Assembly: GCA_025677835.1 (NCBI GenBank)
Contig: JAIXMR010000029.1
Location: 1 to 64,000 of the forward strand
DNA length: 64,000 nucleotides
Direction of reading: 5' to 3'
Origin: Sporodiniella umbellata
Taxonomy: Eukaryota > Mucoromycota > Mucoromycetes > Mucorales > Rhizopodaceae
Position numbers and translations under genes: made by a program. The notes beneath the pieces are model-generated. The model did no database searches. It saw only the letters and a program-made list of their open reading frames with translations, and was not told the DNA's origin. Position 1 is the stretch's first letter; each line of letters begins with the position of its first letter. This document shows, piece after piece, positions 23,506-37,723 of the stretch.

Positions 23506-26500
23506 ATGTCTAATAACTCAACAATAGACTTACTCTCATTAGGCAAATCGCTTTTGGAAAGAGGATACAGCTGCCTGTCAACTTCAGACGATGCCATGCA
23601 GGTCGTGGAAAATGTAGATGTACAGGAAGATTCTGTTTCTAAAGCCTTGGCCTTAATCGTTCGTACACATTCTATGCCTCAACTTGCATCTAAAGAGAGC
23701 CAAACCTGGAACATCGAAAACTTTGTAAAAGCTGTATTAAAAAAGGTATGGACTATATCATTGTGCTCACCTAACTTTTTTTTCTTTCTCTCTAAAAAAA
23801 AAAAACAGAACCCAAGCTTAAACTGGAGCTTGGTTTTGGCTAAATTAGATCAACCTGAATTTATGGTATTTGATCCCATTGGACTTAGACTTCTTGTTTT
23901 ATCTTGGATATGTCACAAAAAGGTAATTACATTTTAATATAACATCATTACCTAACCATAGTTATTAAGGACGAGCCTTTTCCTGTTTCGATATTTCTAC
24001 AATCTTGGGTACATATCAGAGCCCAGCTTAGTGTTTTGTACCATATGGTATATGCACCTACCGATTTATTAGATTTAAATGAAACGGCATCAAAAAAGGT
24101 GATGTCCGAAGAGCTTATTTCTGCCTTACCTATTAGCATGCGCCAAGCCGCTTCGCAGCTTGCTTCACAGCAGTTAAATTGTTTGGATTTGATAGTCACC
24201 ATTGTAGATTTGGTTGGTACAGCTGCCACAGATGATATAAAGATATTGATGGATAGATTGGCAATCCAAGCTCCTGAGCTACTCATGATTGGGCTAGCTC
24301 AAATACAAGTAAGCATAATCTGCTTGTTTTTTATGGATTTGGTTTAACACAATTTATAGCCTATCAAAAACGAACTGCATCGTATATTACTTCCTAAACT
24401 CTTGAGCATATTTTTAATCGGTCATGTTAACTCGGCTCTTGTTATACGGTCTCTCTGGCACGTTCAATCCAATTTGCTTCTAGAGGGATTCTTTGAGATG
24501 TACAAAAAGGACCCTACCTCAATCTCTCGTATATTTGAAATTTCTTTGGAATCAAAGGTGAGTTAGTCAACGGTAACTATCAAAATTAGAAATCTCATTG
24601 AGCCCCTTATTATTAGATCCTCGTCAATGTTTTGAAAGCAGATTTGCCCTTTTTCAATCTCGATTTGGCTTCTCTCGCTGCTCGTAGACAGAATCTCAAT
24701 TTAGGGAAGTGGTTGACAGACAAATTGAGCAAAGACGGCTACGGGTTTTACGGGGCTTGTGTAGACTTTTTGGAAAAAAAATGTGCAATTGAAATGGCAC
24801 GCCAGTCTGGAGCCAATGTAATCCCAACACTTCAACTATCTGTAGAAGTAATTCGTATCTTTTTCAAAGTGCTGACAGACAGGTAATTTTTGGATTTATT
24901 ATGGCTACACAGATTCATATAAATGTATATTTACACGGATCAAAACCATTCTTTAGACAGCTGTCATCTGCTGAAAGCGCCAAACTTACCAAATTAAGTC
25001 ATCTATATGCTCAACTGTATCCACAACTAAACGATACCAAGTCTATTGGAGAAAAAAGTCCAGCAAGCTCAACTGAAAATAGTGAGAACGAAAGAAACTA
25101 CCCTGATGAAGTAGAAGAGATGGTTCGTCTGTACTTTGAAAGGCTATATACAAAGGACATAACTGCTGCAAGATTTACGTCCGTACTAAAGGCGTGTCGT
25201 TCATCAAACGATCCTAGACAAGCAAGCTTCTTTGCTTGTGCTGCCCACACTTTAGTAAGTTGTGTATCACTGTTAATGATTACCTCTGTCTAACAAAAAC
25301 GGTTTGTTTAGTTGGACGAATCCCGATTTTTTAGCCAGTACCCAGATAATGAACTCTTGGCTACAGGCGAATTACTTGGTATGCTTATTGATCAACATCT
25401 TATATCTTATGCTCAGCTACGTACTACGCTCAAACTCATTCTTGATGCGCTTAAACAGTCTGTGGGATCCAAAATGTTCAATTTTGGAATTCAGGCATTA
25501 ACAAACTTTCGCAGTCGGTTAAATGAGTGGCCCCAATATACCTTGCTTTTGTCAAAAATTGAGGGCCTAAGAGGGTTTCCTATTATTGTTGAAAGTATAG
25601 CGACTACCTTGAAGCAATTGGCTCAAAAGGACCCCGAAGGAAACATGGTGGTACTGAACTCTTCTAGTGCTACTCCTGAGCTAGACAGGGCTAAAAAAAA
25701 TACTGAGCCATCAGTATCTGCCAATGTTACAACGCTTTTGAAATCTAAAAAGTCTCATGAAGATCCTCCTGAGAAAGTGAAAGAAAGAATATCATTTTTG
25801 ATCAACAATCTGTCTGTAGGAAATTTGAAAAGCAAATCTGTAGAATTCAAAGAGTTACTTCGAGAATCCCACTTTGGATGGTTTAGCTATTACTTGGTTG
25901 TACGTCGTGTGAGCATAGAGCCTAACAATCATGAGCTTTACTCTTCTCTTTTGGACGAACTCAATCTTCAAGGGTTAAACGAGGCTGTTATTGAAGAGAC
26001 CTATATCAACCTAAATGTATTGATTCAGTCCGAAAACACCATCAATTCATCAACAGACAAAAATCTCTTAAAAAACTTAGGCTTCTGGCTAGGACGATTG
26101 ACTATTGCTAAAAATAAGCCTATTAGACACAAAGACCTTTCGTTCAAAGATCTATTGGTCTCCGGATACGAAAAGAATCAGTTGATAATAGCGATTCCTT
26201 TAGTGTGCAAAGTGCTTCAACACGCTGCAAATAGTAAAATCTTTAGACCTCCTAACCCTTGGCTGATGGGTAGTTTAAAGCTATTGGCAGAGCTTTATTG
26301 GACTGAAGGGTTGAAATTGACTATGAAGTTTGAAATAGAGTTGCTTTTTAAGGCACTTAGCTTGGATTTAAACGAAATTGAGCCATCATCAGTTCTCGAA
26401 AAACATATTCAACAAGAAAGCGAAAACATATCTATGCCTCCTTCTGAAAAGAATCTATCTACAGCATCGCCTCTTCCATCAAATCAAAGTGTCAATAATA

Positions 26501-29500
26501 CTCCTAGCGTTACAAAAAGCACGCCTATTGGTTTAGAGAAACAATCGGCTTCAAACGTACCATCCATAAATAATGGGAATAGCCAAGGTAAAACCAAGAC
26601 AGTAGAGGGAGACGTAAGTAAACTAAATCTGTTTTTCAAAACAGGTGCACGTATAGAAATCGATGTTACACCTATACTCTCTAAGCTTCAAATCAACCCA
26701 GCAATTGTACAACTTATGATGCAGCATCCGGTTATAAAGGCTACAATTTTTTCAGGCATCTCAGAAGCGTTTACTGAGGTTGTTCCACCTGTAATTGTAA
26801 CGTCTGCCAATATTGCTGCTATTTCTACAAAAGAAATGATTTTGAAAGATTTTGCAACCGAGTTGGATGAAGCACGTATACAAAATGCAGCACATGCAAT
26901 GGTTCAACCCCTGGCTAGTAGTTTGGCCGTCATTACTTGTAAAGAGCCCCTCTGTAACGGAATAGCTAACATTTTGCGATTCAGCTTGACAAAGAACGGA
27001 CTCCCTGAACATCTGGCTGACGAAATCGCTTCCACTATTGCTAATGAAAACATTGAGCTGCTTTGTATTTATATTGATCAGCTGGTTCAGACAAGAGCAC
27101 TGGAGAACGTTGACCGACAACTCACACCAGCATACGCTAATCGAGCCACGTTCCGTAAACAACCCAACCGAGCCCAGTTCTTTGATGTTCTTAGTTTGAA
27201 TGTGGCCCCACATCCCATCCAGTTGCCAGAGTTTCTAAGACCAACTCATGGTGTAACTCCCGAACAGGTAGATAAGAGATAATTTACCGTATTTTGTACT
27301 AAAATAGACTTTCATTTAACTGTATACCATCAGCTTCGACTGTACGAAAGTTTTGATCAAAGATCCTATGTTTCAATGCAACAACAAAAACATCAACACC
27401 CGATATTTCAACAGCGTCAAATGACACCTCAGCAACAACCTATGTCACCCTTGAATTTTCAATCAGAGACGCCTCAACAGAGCTCTCAACAGTTTATACC
27501 GGGATCTGATTCTCCTCTAACTACCAACAATGCCAAATCAAACATTTTAACAGCCAAGCTAGAGCAGATGCTTTTAGAATTGGACAGGCTCATTCGCCAA
27601 TCTGGCTTCAATGACGTCTCGCAACTACCCCCTAACCATGATATTTGTCTTTTGATTCGTCAAATCCCATTGTTAGTTTCTCAAAGTACTACGCCTTTAC
27701 AAACGATGATCACATTTGTTGAAAAAGTGGTGTTCATGTTTTACCAAAGCGGCACTGCTTTTGCATTGGAGGTTTACACAATGTTTATTCAATCGCTCTT
27801 TGAAGTGTCAGGCGAGGTTACCAAAGAGACATTATCTTGGTTAATATATGCCGACGATGAGGTAATTCGGTCGTCTATAATACATAGATAAACAAAGGAT
27901 GCAATACTCATATGAAGCTTTTTTTTTTTAGCGTAAATACAATGCACCAGCTATTGCTTCGCTTATAAGGTATGAGCTGCTGCCTTTAGAAGAATACGAT
28001 GTACAGCTTGCAAAGCTAGTGGCTGCCAAAGCTGACAGTGCCATCGAATTCGCTGCGAGTCTTATGCGCATGTGCTTGTTATCTCAAAGCCCAGCATCAT
28101 TTTTGGAAGACCACATTCTAACTGTTACCTCCCTATTCACTTTGGTGAAAAACAACGAGGCACCTCCTAGGTAAGTTGACCAGTGTAAAATATCAGCTAC
28201 TAACAAATGACTTCAAAAAGTGTTTGCTTTCTGATAGATGACTTAAGAGCATCTGTTGAAACACCATACGTAGATATCAAACATGAACAGCAAAATTGTT
28301 TAGAGTTGCGTATGTTTTTAGCAGAGTGGATTAGACTGTGTCAACATCCTACAGCTAGTAAAGAAGTTCGAGCCTTAGTTGTCGAAAAGATATTTGAACA
28401 GACGGACGATAGCGATGAGCAAATGTGCTTTTTGTTTAGGCTTTATACCGAGTCATGTATTAACCAATACTTGTCCTCCAAAAACGTCAGCACTATTCAC
28501 CATAGGCGCATGGTTCATCTTATTGACTCATATACCAAACTAATATCCGCTATGATCACAAGAGCTCAATCTACAGATGATGCTAAACTCAAGCTTTTGA
28601 ACAATGCGTTTTCTGTAATCATCCTAATCCTTTCTCACCAGCACCAAAGCAAAGGAATTCACTTCAATCAAAAACCGTTTTTACGGCTGTTCATCTCTCT
28701 TTTCAACGAAATCAGCAAGATAAATGTAAAGTTAATCAACAACAGTGCCTTAACTATTTTCAGGTAAATTGAATACATCTTGTGTTGTTGTTTGAAATAT
28801 CTCACATTTGCTTTAGTGATGCATTCTACACACTTCAGCCAAGCAGCTTTCCTGGCTTTGCCTTCTCTTGGCTTCAGCTTGTCTCCTCTCGGTCCTTCTT
28901 ACCTCAGCTACTTGTGAGTAACGATAAGAATGGATGGAAGATATGCCAAAAGATGATTGAAGCATTGCTGAAATTCTTGGGCCCTCTTTTAGAAAGCAAG
29001 GAGCTTTCCCGTGCTACCAAAATGCTTTATAGGGGCACACTTCGTGTACTGGTGATTCTTTTGCATGATTTCCCTGAATTTTTGTGTCACAATTACATTG
29101 TCTTTTCTCAGGCTATTCCTTATTCTTGTGTGCAACTTCGCAATCTGATACTGAGTGCCTTCCCCCGTGCAATGCACTTGCCTGACCCATTTACGCCTGA
29201 CCTCAAACTCGATCTACTTGTTGAATGCTCTGAAGACCCTATTTTTGACGACAGTTGCATCAGTTCTCTTTTAAGTGAGGATTTCACAGCAAAAATTGAT
29301 GAATTTGTACAAGACAAGGGCGAATACTCTGGATTTTATAAGGTGTTGGAAGCAGAAATTGAAATCAATGAAGAATTAAGAAAGGCTTTCCGTACTGATG
29401 TGTTGAGTATGTTTGTCATCTATATTGGGACATCGGCCTCTTCTTTAAAGATGAATATTTCTGAAAATCCCGCCATTTTTGCCTATGAACATCTATTGTC

Positions 29501-29988
29501 TAAACTTGAGTCTGAAGGTAAAAAAAAACACCCCCTAAAAAGAAATGCTCAATGTTCTCTTGCTTTAGGTCGATATACTATTTTATGCAGTATAGCTGAT
29601 AATCTTCGCTATCCTAATAGCCACACTCGGTTTTTCAGCTACGCTCTGCTGTATTTGTTTAGTAAACAATCTGAGCTTATAAAAGAGCAGATTACAAGGT
29701 ATTTGAAGTAAATAGTTCTGATTGATAGTCTCTAACAAGATTGTATATGTTTAGGGTTTTACTCGAGAGGCTAATTGTCAACAGGCCACATCCTTGGGGA
29801 CTGCTAGCTACTTTTATTGAACTGATAAAGAACCCTAGCTTCTGGAAGCACGAGTTTATTCGTTGTTCGCCAGATATCGAAAGGCTTTTCGACAATGTCT
29901 CTAGGTAGGGCTTCAGATATATTTTATGCAGACGCAAAAATCAATCTCACTATTACTTAGGTCAATCAAACAAACCGTGGTAAATTAA
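23506..29988 (+). CDS. NOT1: CCR4-NOT complex scaffold NOT1
   Basis: Scaffold of the CCR4-NOT deadenylase. Fourteen exons (23506-23745, 23809-23922, 23970-24308, 24360-24557, 24617-24882, 24957-25254, 25312-27267, 27334-27861, 27932-28170, 28221-28763, 28817-29517, 29569-29698, 29755-29904, 29961-29988) give 1909 residues. In order: N-terminal HEAT region ([15 protein letters not shown]); the MIF4G domain that docks CAF1 (about 640-860; [16 protein letters not shown]); the DUF3819/CNOT9-binding region (about 925-1110); a Gln-rich linker (about 1150-1200); and the C-terminal NOT1 superfamily domain with [21 protein letters not shown] and [21 protein letters not shown] perfect TACTAAC branch site sits at 28197. 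The final 28-nt exon adds SIKQTVVN, as in relatives. Exon 3 and 10 acceptors (AAG) are weak but keep the frame. Confidence 0.95.
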
Positions 29989-31975
29989 TGTTCTCGAAAT
30001 AAAAATAAAATGAAATCTGGTCCTCTATAATCTTTGTGCAATAATTTTTTTTGAAAAAAAAAAAACGCAACACTTTTTTTGGGTTTCTTTTAAATAGGAG
30101 TTCCAACTGGATGTGCCAATTAAAAGATTTCAAAAGTGTACATTGATTGTATTACTTCTGATACTGGAAGGTTGAACCAAAGCTATATTTGCTTGCATTT
30201 TCTAAAGCTTCTACTTCTTGGGTTTCCTTTTGTTAGAGAAGTCGTATGACGGTACTCTATATAATTACATTCAAGCCTTCAGTACGTAAAACTGTAATCC
30301 CCTAGACAAAACAATACTTTTACCAGTCAGCTCCAAAATTACCAGAGAGCGTAAGCTGTCGTATTTACAGTTAGTAGGCTTGTTAAAAATGCATTCTAGT
30401 AAAGAAGCGATCGAGTAACAAAAAGCTTTATCTATACTTCGACGAGCACGACTGTCAAAGTACTAAGAATACTGACGCCAATAAAGTATGTTGACTAAGC
30501 TCAACAATTGTTAAGTTTATATAAAAACACCAAAGATGTGTAAAAATTAAAACAGGACAAGCCGTTTAATAAAATTTTGTGTTTTCAAGTCGTTGGTTTT
30601 AATATGAATCCAGTAAGATTAAATTGAATAATAAATAGAACAAATTATTAAAACAATATTGGAGGGGTTAGATAGTCTAATATTGTAGTAAAAGGCCGGA
30701 GCCTGGTTACTGAAAATTTATTCACTATTATTCTAGCAATCTTTTTAACATACAAATGGGTTAAAAAAAAGTATCACTAGTTTTCTTTAAACAATGGGAA
30801 AATTTTGTCGAGTGTACTAAGACGCTGTGCTTTTACTATGAAGCAATTAATTTAGTTGCAAAAACCGTTCGGTATCATCTCCATAGTCCAAGCCATTCAC
30901 AGATATACAACAAAGGTAAGACTGACACATTTGGAACGTTGAAGATCCATTTCATGTATGAATATGACAGGCAACAGTATCGCCATTTTTTTTCTTTAAC
31001 CGAATTAATCATTTTTATGAGGTGATGCTATACGATGCTATTTTTTCTTGAAATGGAGAATGGTGTTACCTTTAGAAACTGAAGACTTATGTATTATGAA
31101 ATATGTATTCAAATAGTTCTTTACAGAAGCTGGAAAGAGTATCTTCTTAACGATACAGAGTATCATAAAAAGGTTTGATAGCGAAGAATCAAGCAGCCTA
31201 AACGGCGTAATGACCGTTTGAAAGCAAAAAAAAAAAAAAAAAAAAAAAACTGCAACTTTAGAGGGCATCGTGAAGCAAGTATATCAAATAGAAAGTGGCG
31301 ATATGGAGTGTGATAGTGAGAATACGCCTAAAGAAATATTAATCTAGTAAAAAACGTTATGATTAAAATAGAAAACGACTATAAAAAACTCGGAAGTACT
31401 GTCTACAGAAGAGCTCACAAAAGTTATAGGCATACCATACTTTTTTTTTGATATTATGTGAGGCACCTGAAAGAAGACGTTATAGAAGCTTTACCATTTG
31501 TAAGCTGTAGACTTTTTTTTTTTTAAAAAAAAAAACCCCCCTCTACAGTTTGCAATATAATATGAGGAGACTCTTTAGTGAGTTTCATTTAATATATTTT
31601 CGCAACGTATTTATTCGAAGAAAAGACTAGAGCATAATATAATTACGGAAGACAAAAGCACATCTAAAAATGCACCAAAAGTAGGACGGGTATCCATAAC
31701 AAGTAATGCCTTATAAGCAATTTCAAACTCACATCCTGGACTGATGATCAGTCATAAATTAAAAATAGAACAAATAAAAAAAGCGTATGTTTCTTGACCA
31801 AAAAGACAAATAAAAACCGCTGTTGAATAAAAACCATGCATCGCAGAAGAGAATATGGGTGTGTGTGTATGAGAGTTCGTGTTTGTGCGTGCTTGTATTT
31901 TATTTTTAATGAGCAAATATACGGGAATTTAAACTAATGATGCATAAGGGGAGGGGGTATCAAGCAAAAAGTTGC
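29989..31975. other. gene-poor region after NOT1
   Basis: About 2 kb of AT-rich sequence with stop codons in all frames. One A-run of about 23 bp lies at 31226-31249 and a GT-rich patch at 31858-31900. No gene, RNA or mobile element could be supported. Confidence 0.5.
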
Positions 31976-32206
31976 TTATAGATGAAATGAGACTAAACGA
32001 TTCATTGATTCTGTTGTCAGCTGTGATTTGTTGCTGTTGCTGATAAATTTAGCTGTACCAAAAAAGCTTTCAAGCGACCATTTGTAGCTTGATTCATGAG
32101 CAGGAGGTAATGAAAGCTCTTGTTTAGTGCCTTTTAACGATAGCGCTTGCTTATTGTAATCTTCGCGAAGATAGATAGGCTCCAAATCGGTTTGAAAGAA
32201 GGCCAT
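31976..32206 (-). CDS. possible small 76-residue protein
   Basis: Single-exon frame of 76 residues starting in a strong context (GCAACCATGGCC) with a TATAAAG motif about 65-73 bp upstream. The peptide is mixed polar/hydrophobic (MAFFQTDLEPIYLRED at the start), with no signal peptide, membrane segment or known motif. I do not recognise it. It stands alone in 5 kb of otherwise non-coding DNA. Support comes from start context, promoter elements and ordinary composition; length alone would not be convincing. Confidence 0.5.
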   Translation of the reverse strand: MAFFQTDLEPIYLREDYNKQALSLKGTKQELSLPPAHESSYKWSLESFFGTAKFISNSNKSQLTTESMNRLVSFHL

Positions 32207-32270
32207 GGTTGCAAAATAAAAATAAAAATAGAGAAGATAAAATGAGTTAATTTCATAGGCTGCTTTGTTA

Positions 32271-32308
32271 CTTTATATCTTTTCAATTTCAATAATTCAC
32301 GTGACTCA
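32271..32308 (-). promoter_or_regulatory. TATA box and CACGTG/TGACTCA motif upstream of the small gene
   Basis: On the minus strand, upstream of the start at 32206: a GATATAAAG element (32279-32271), then an ATGAGTCACGTG block (32309-32298). The latter overlaps an E-box-type CACGTG with a TGACTCA half of the kind bound by bZIP factors such as Gcn4. This is motif recognition only. Confidence 0.4.
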
Positions 32309-35300
32309 TATGTGGCTTATAAACCAATAGCTCAATAAAACAAATATGACCAACACACTCCCTAGTCATTCAATCCCAGAATCTGCCTTCCTTTAATAAC
32401 AAGCGCAACAATATTTAAGAGCTCAAGAAAAATAAAGAAACGGAGAGGAGACCTTTGTTATTGAGCCTGTTGTTGTTACCGAATTTTTTATACAAAAGCC
32501 CAACTACTTAGTGAACCAAACAAAATAAAAGCGGGCGACCCAACCCGCTTTAATTTCACAAACTAAAGCTGTGTGCAGCATATTTAGTATAAACAGATAA
32601 ATAAATCAAGGTAGACCCGCCTCCTTTATAAAATGGTGTCACCGTACATAATTGCTCCAATTCCAATTAAAAATATATAGCACATTGTTATACAGTTATG
32701 ATCTATGAGATTCTGAAAGTGCCCTAATTTAATGTTGCATGCTCAGCAAACCTTGCTTTTTCTTTCAAAAAAAAAACCTTTATAAAAAACATGGCAGGCT
32801 AAATATTACTTTAACGTAATCTTATCAACAGTATATTGAATTAAAAAAAGCTTTGAAGAGAAACCCAGTTGAGATACTTTAGAGTTCAAAATTCAAAGAT
32901 TTAAAACACTCAATTTTGAGGTCCATTTTACAAAAGCTTGATATCAAGTTTGGATGCCGTTGAGTGGGGAGTGCAAAAACCGTATCAAGTGGGGGTTAGC
33001 GAAAAAGGAGGAACAGTCTTTGGTAAAGCTCTCCTTCCTCTACAAGCTACTGAAATAAATTCAGCTATTTTTCTTTTTTTTTTTTTGGGAAGCCTTTATC
33101 GCTCATTTTGAGAGATTTATAATTCTAGATAGAAAATGCACTGTTATACTCTTTGCTTAAAAAACAGAGGTATCCAAAATTCTATGAATTATAAATATCT
33201 AGTTTTAGACTTTTTGGTCAGTATGCTGTTTTTTTTTTTTTTACTTCTAAGGTCACAAGTACAAAGGCAGTATACTACAATGCTAACTGACTCTATTTGC
33301 TATGATGTTGCATATAAATTAGCCAACTTTTCCTATGGCTTGGTTTGTGTTTTACTTGAGATTCAAAATAAGGATGATGTGGTGCTCTTTTAGCTATTAG
33401 TGAGCTGCCCACGTTCCGTTTCAAGACGGTATGAGTTTTCTATGCTAATATATACTTTCAATACAGTACCATGTCTCATCAAATTATTATTTTTAAATTT
33501 ACAAAAAGTGAAACGAACCCTTGAAATCGAGGTCAGTCTGCAGATTTTGATAAAACAGCGCCCAAGCGATAAAGAGAGAAACTATTGCCCGGTTTCGAAT
33601 TTGCTATAGGTGAACAAAGGCGGTTATATAACAGGGAATTTTAACCCTAACAGTGGTAAGCAATTGACCGCTTAGAATACCACAAGCCATAAATAAGTGA
33701 TTCTCACACTGCTGTGGAAAACAAGAAAAAAATAATAATACGTCGTTCGATACACTTATAGCAGCATTCTCATTATTAACACCTCCTAAAGCAAAGCGGT
33801 CATTATCTTAAATTAGCATTGATTATTAAGACGTTTTTGCGTTAGTATCTACTAAAATGATAGTCAAAAAAACTCTTTATAAGCATTGATAAATACTGCT
33901 TGGTAATTGATTGTATAAACTGCATAAAGAAATATTAAAGTGTAAAAGCGCCACTGTAGCACTGAGGGAAAAATCGATCAAACAGTTTGGCACTCTTTGC
34001 TATTATAACATATTACAAGAAAGCAAAGTTATAGCAATTTATTTTGGCTTTTAACCATTAAGCTGGATAGTACCGTTGTAAAACTTCATAATACAAAAGT
34101 CTATAAATATATCTTTTTTAAAACATTTTGAGAATGAATAATTGTTGCTGCGTTATATTCTCCCCTGTTGCTTCATTTATCATCTAAAGAAGTAAATGTT
34201 TTTTAATGTCTGATGCTTTCATTTTAGATTGCATTCTTAAGACACATATCACATCCATGGTTTTCTTAGTTTAAAAGAGTACTATCTTCTCCTGTAATTT
34301 ATTGTTTGTTACATAGAAATGTATGCTTTACTCCCTTTTGATTGTCCCTTCATTTCTAATACCGACAGGCTTCATTTTGAACTAAATACGTACAATTCGT
34401 GTATACATGTAAATGGCAAAGGTTTGCTATCATTAACTGTTAGGTCTGGTAGTTTTTTTCTTTTCTTTTTTTTTTTTTTGTTTTGGTTTGGCTCCCGAGA
34501 AATGCTTTATGTTAGCAAAAAGTTATTACGATACGTTCCTCTATACGATGCGTTTTTTCGAGTATTCTCAGAAGAAATGCACTTTAATGTCGGCTAACGA
34601 TACAAAAAAGTATCAGTTACTCGCCGCTTTCTAACGCTCTGTAATAGCTTTTGAATATAGATCTGGTCAGCTTTCTTCCCATAAAACTCCAGTTAGCGTA
34701 ACCAATCATTAGTTGTTTTGTTGAAAAGTACACCATTGAGTAGAAATGCTTGAGTAGTCGCTTTTTGTACAAAAACAAAAATTATTTTCTCTCACCACTT
34801 CATCTATTAGCTTTGTGCTTTTCTGGGCTCTATTTCAAATTTAGAAATATGAAGTGATAAGGAGACCTTAAAATTTCCATCATCATACCAAAACTGTATA
34901 CGAACTTTATCAGTAGTGTTTATTAGCTTGTAAACTTTTGTTGTTCGCTAACATGGTCAAAATGGCTCTGATAGACGATTGTTAATTCATCATCGTTATC
35001 ATTGTTAATACTTTCATTTTCAATAGGCACTATAGCATATTTTTTTAAAAAAAAAAAGTTGTCAGAAGAGTCTCCTTTAGTTGACAAGACTTTTTTTTTT
35101 TGAGAACGATTCTACACATTCTGAGCCCACACTAAATACACTTTATGTCAAATCCGCTAGAGATATCGAACAGCTGAATTTTCAGCTCATTTACAAACAT
35201 ACTTGCTTATATAAATACAAGTTTTTGAAGAAATAGAGACTTGAAGGCTAAGATAAGTCGTCCTAAGAAGAACGAGAAAGGACGATGTCCAGTTTGGGAT

Positions 35301-35435
35301 AAAAGCTGTTTGGACATCTTTTAAAGTGCATAAGAAACTCAAACAAGGAGTACATTCAAAACATTATTTTTAATGATGTCTTGGAATCATTTAAGGATCA
35401 GAAGGATGATTAAGAAATTAAATAAAAGTAATGTA
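32309..35435. other. gene-poor region before fimbrin
   Basis: About 3.1 kb, AT-rich. Frames at 33136-33393 and 34319-34597 are interrupted by T-runs, lack splice continuity and have no family resemblance, so they are not called. I see no RNA gene or transposon here. Confidence 0.5.
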
Positions 35436-37723
35436 TTAATGAGATTCTTTATCCACTTGCATCAAACTGCCAATAAACGTCAAGTTCTATACATAAAAAA
35501 AAAAGAGTGAGTACTCAGTATATATACAAAATGTCCTTCTTCATTACCATTTTAGGGCGAACTTCCACAATGTCTTCTGGTACAAGGAAAATAGTAGCAC
35601 CAAGTTTACGAGCAATAGAAATAGCAAGTTTGGCGTTGTTGAAGGCATCTTCCTCAGACCTTCCACTGGTTACCATACTGTAGTCAACATAGCCTGGTCT
35701 TATCCCATTCAGCACATCCAAGAAGAATATACTTGTACTGAGACTAGAGTCTTTGAATGAGGACATTTTACTTTGTTTACCGCCCCGTTTGACTGTATCA
35801 TTAGCCCAACGGACAAGGTCTTGATCAGAAATGGATCTTCCGTTATTGTTGAGCGACTGAAGAGTATGAACCACATTTTCACGCATCAACTGCCATACAA
35901 GACCCAATGTCAAAGTCCTTTGCCCATCAACAATGTCTGAGCCTTGAATACCTACGAGAGAAAATCGAAGCTCTTGACCCAGGTGAACTGCATAATTACA
36001 GTTTTCGATTTCCTTGAAGCGGGAAAGAGGCTTCTTACGACTAACGGCGCGCCAGTTTACAACACCGGGTACTACCTTTTCGAAAGCTTGTAACAGAACA
36101 AGACCGTCATGTAAATCTTCAAATAAGTTGTAAACACCAGGATCTACATTCAAACTATTGAGCCATAAAGTAAACATACGAGCTTCACGTTCTCCTTCAG
36201 CATCGAAAGGTTCAATCTCAGGTGCTTCTTCTTCAGTCAATGGGTCCAAACCAGGGTGTGTATTAAACAGATGGGCTACAAAGGCAAGATTAAGCTTTGG
36301 GTTACCAGCCACCAGTGCGGTAGGTGTTAAATACTTTCTACACTGGATTTTATCGGCGTTGTCAAGAATCATTTCAGCACGCTTAAGAGGGTCTCGTTCT
36401 TGCAAAGGCGCACGAGAGCATGATTCGGGCTTAAGTTGGTTCAACAAAATAGTGTAGTTTTCGCCATCGGAAACGTCTTTAGAGAAGTTGTTGACTCTTT
36501 TGAACCAAACAAGATATGCGTTAATACACTCCCTCTTTTTTTTTTTTTTTTTTTTTTACTTTCTTTCCCAGCCAGCAGCCTTTAAGTGATAGTTGAACCA
36601 CCTGAGTAATATTTGGTCAGGGGGCAATTTCAAAAAGTCATCGAGGGTTTCATCTTGTTCTAAAAGTCGATATAATTCAGGATGTTGTTTGATATCAATT
36701 TTGCTCAAGAGACCGCGCTTGATGATTTGCCAAATCAAACCAAGAATCAGATGCTCACGGCCTTCAATAAGATCAGTAGAACCAATATTAACGACAGAAC
36801 AACCAATAGCTTTTGCAGAGTTAATAACGATATTATTGTTTTCGACCATTTGAAAGTTGTTGAGTCTAGACTTCACGTTCAGAACACGTTCATCAATAGT
36901 GTCAGGAACCGCGTCATTGATCAGTTTACAAAGGATGAGACCGTCTACAGACCTGTTAGCAATTTTCTTTCGTTTAGGCTAATATACCTTTGCACTCATC
37001 AAAAATCTGCATTGTATTGGTTGGTATAGGTACACGGCTTCCGACATGAGCATCTCCGGCCAAAACTCCATTAATATGTCTTGTAAATTCAGTACGTTCA
37101 TCCTCATTGATAGTATGCGTAACATTGGCGTTGGTCCCATGGACCTTGATTTTGTTTTGGTGAACGTCAAACACGCCTTTGTTGCGTCCATCTTTTAACT
37201 TTGCTGCGAGCTTTGTATATATTTCAAGATATCGTTAGAATACATACAAGCACAGTGCTTGGCAACCATAGCTTGTGCTCAGCTACAATCGTTTTAACTA
37301 CCGACTCAACTGACAGATACCCTTTTTTTTTTTACCCAGAGAGGAGGGATAATAATAATAAAAAAAGTTTCCGCACAAACCACGATACACCTTACAAAAA
37401 AAAAACATACCTCGATAAACTCCTCAACATCGATTTTTCCGGCAGTACTGCTACTCACATCTTTCAAAGTGGCACGGATATCATCATAGCTATCACTGTA
37501 TCCTGTTTCTTTGCAAGCCTTTTGAATCTCGTTATGGTCAAGATAACCGTCTTGGTCCAAATCTATTTCACTATATTCGTTTTAGGTTGGTGTTTTACGT
37601 TCAGATATAGTACATTACAACAAAAGTCGCGATAACTTACCTAAATCTGTCTATCAAGTTATTGATATCGTTTACTTGTAGTTGAGGATATTTGCGTTGA
37701 AGTGTAAAAGCGTTAACAACCAT
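35436..37723 (-). CDS. SAC6: fimbrin/plastin, actin-bundling protein
   Basis: Cross-links actin filaments in patches and cables. Exons 37723-37641, 37570-37411, 37210-36988, 36944-36560, 36496-35548 and 35486-35436 give 616 residues, the normal length. An N-terminal calcium-binding region has one clear EF-hand loop (DLDQDGYLDHNE) followed by a second degenerate one. Four calponin-homology domains form two actin-binding modules: the first with DGLILCKLINDAVPDTIDER, NSAKAIGCSVVNIG and LLRWFNYHLKAAGW; the second with LFEDLHDGLVLLQAFE and QDLVRWANDTV. The last exon supplies NLTFIGSLMQVDKESH; without it the protein would end in an unrelated peptide. No missing domain. Confidence 0.95.

Noticed and set aside
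33136..34597. Two frames of 85-92 codons in the gene-poor region
   Set aside because: Each is interrupted by a poly-T run and has no family resemblance or splice continuity.
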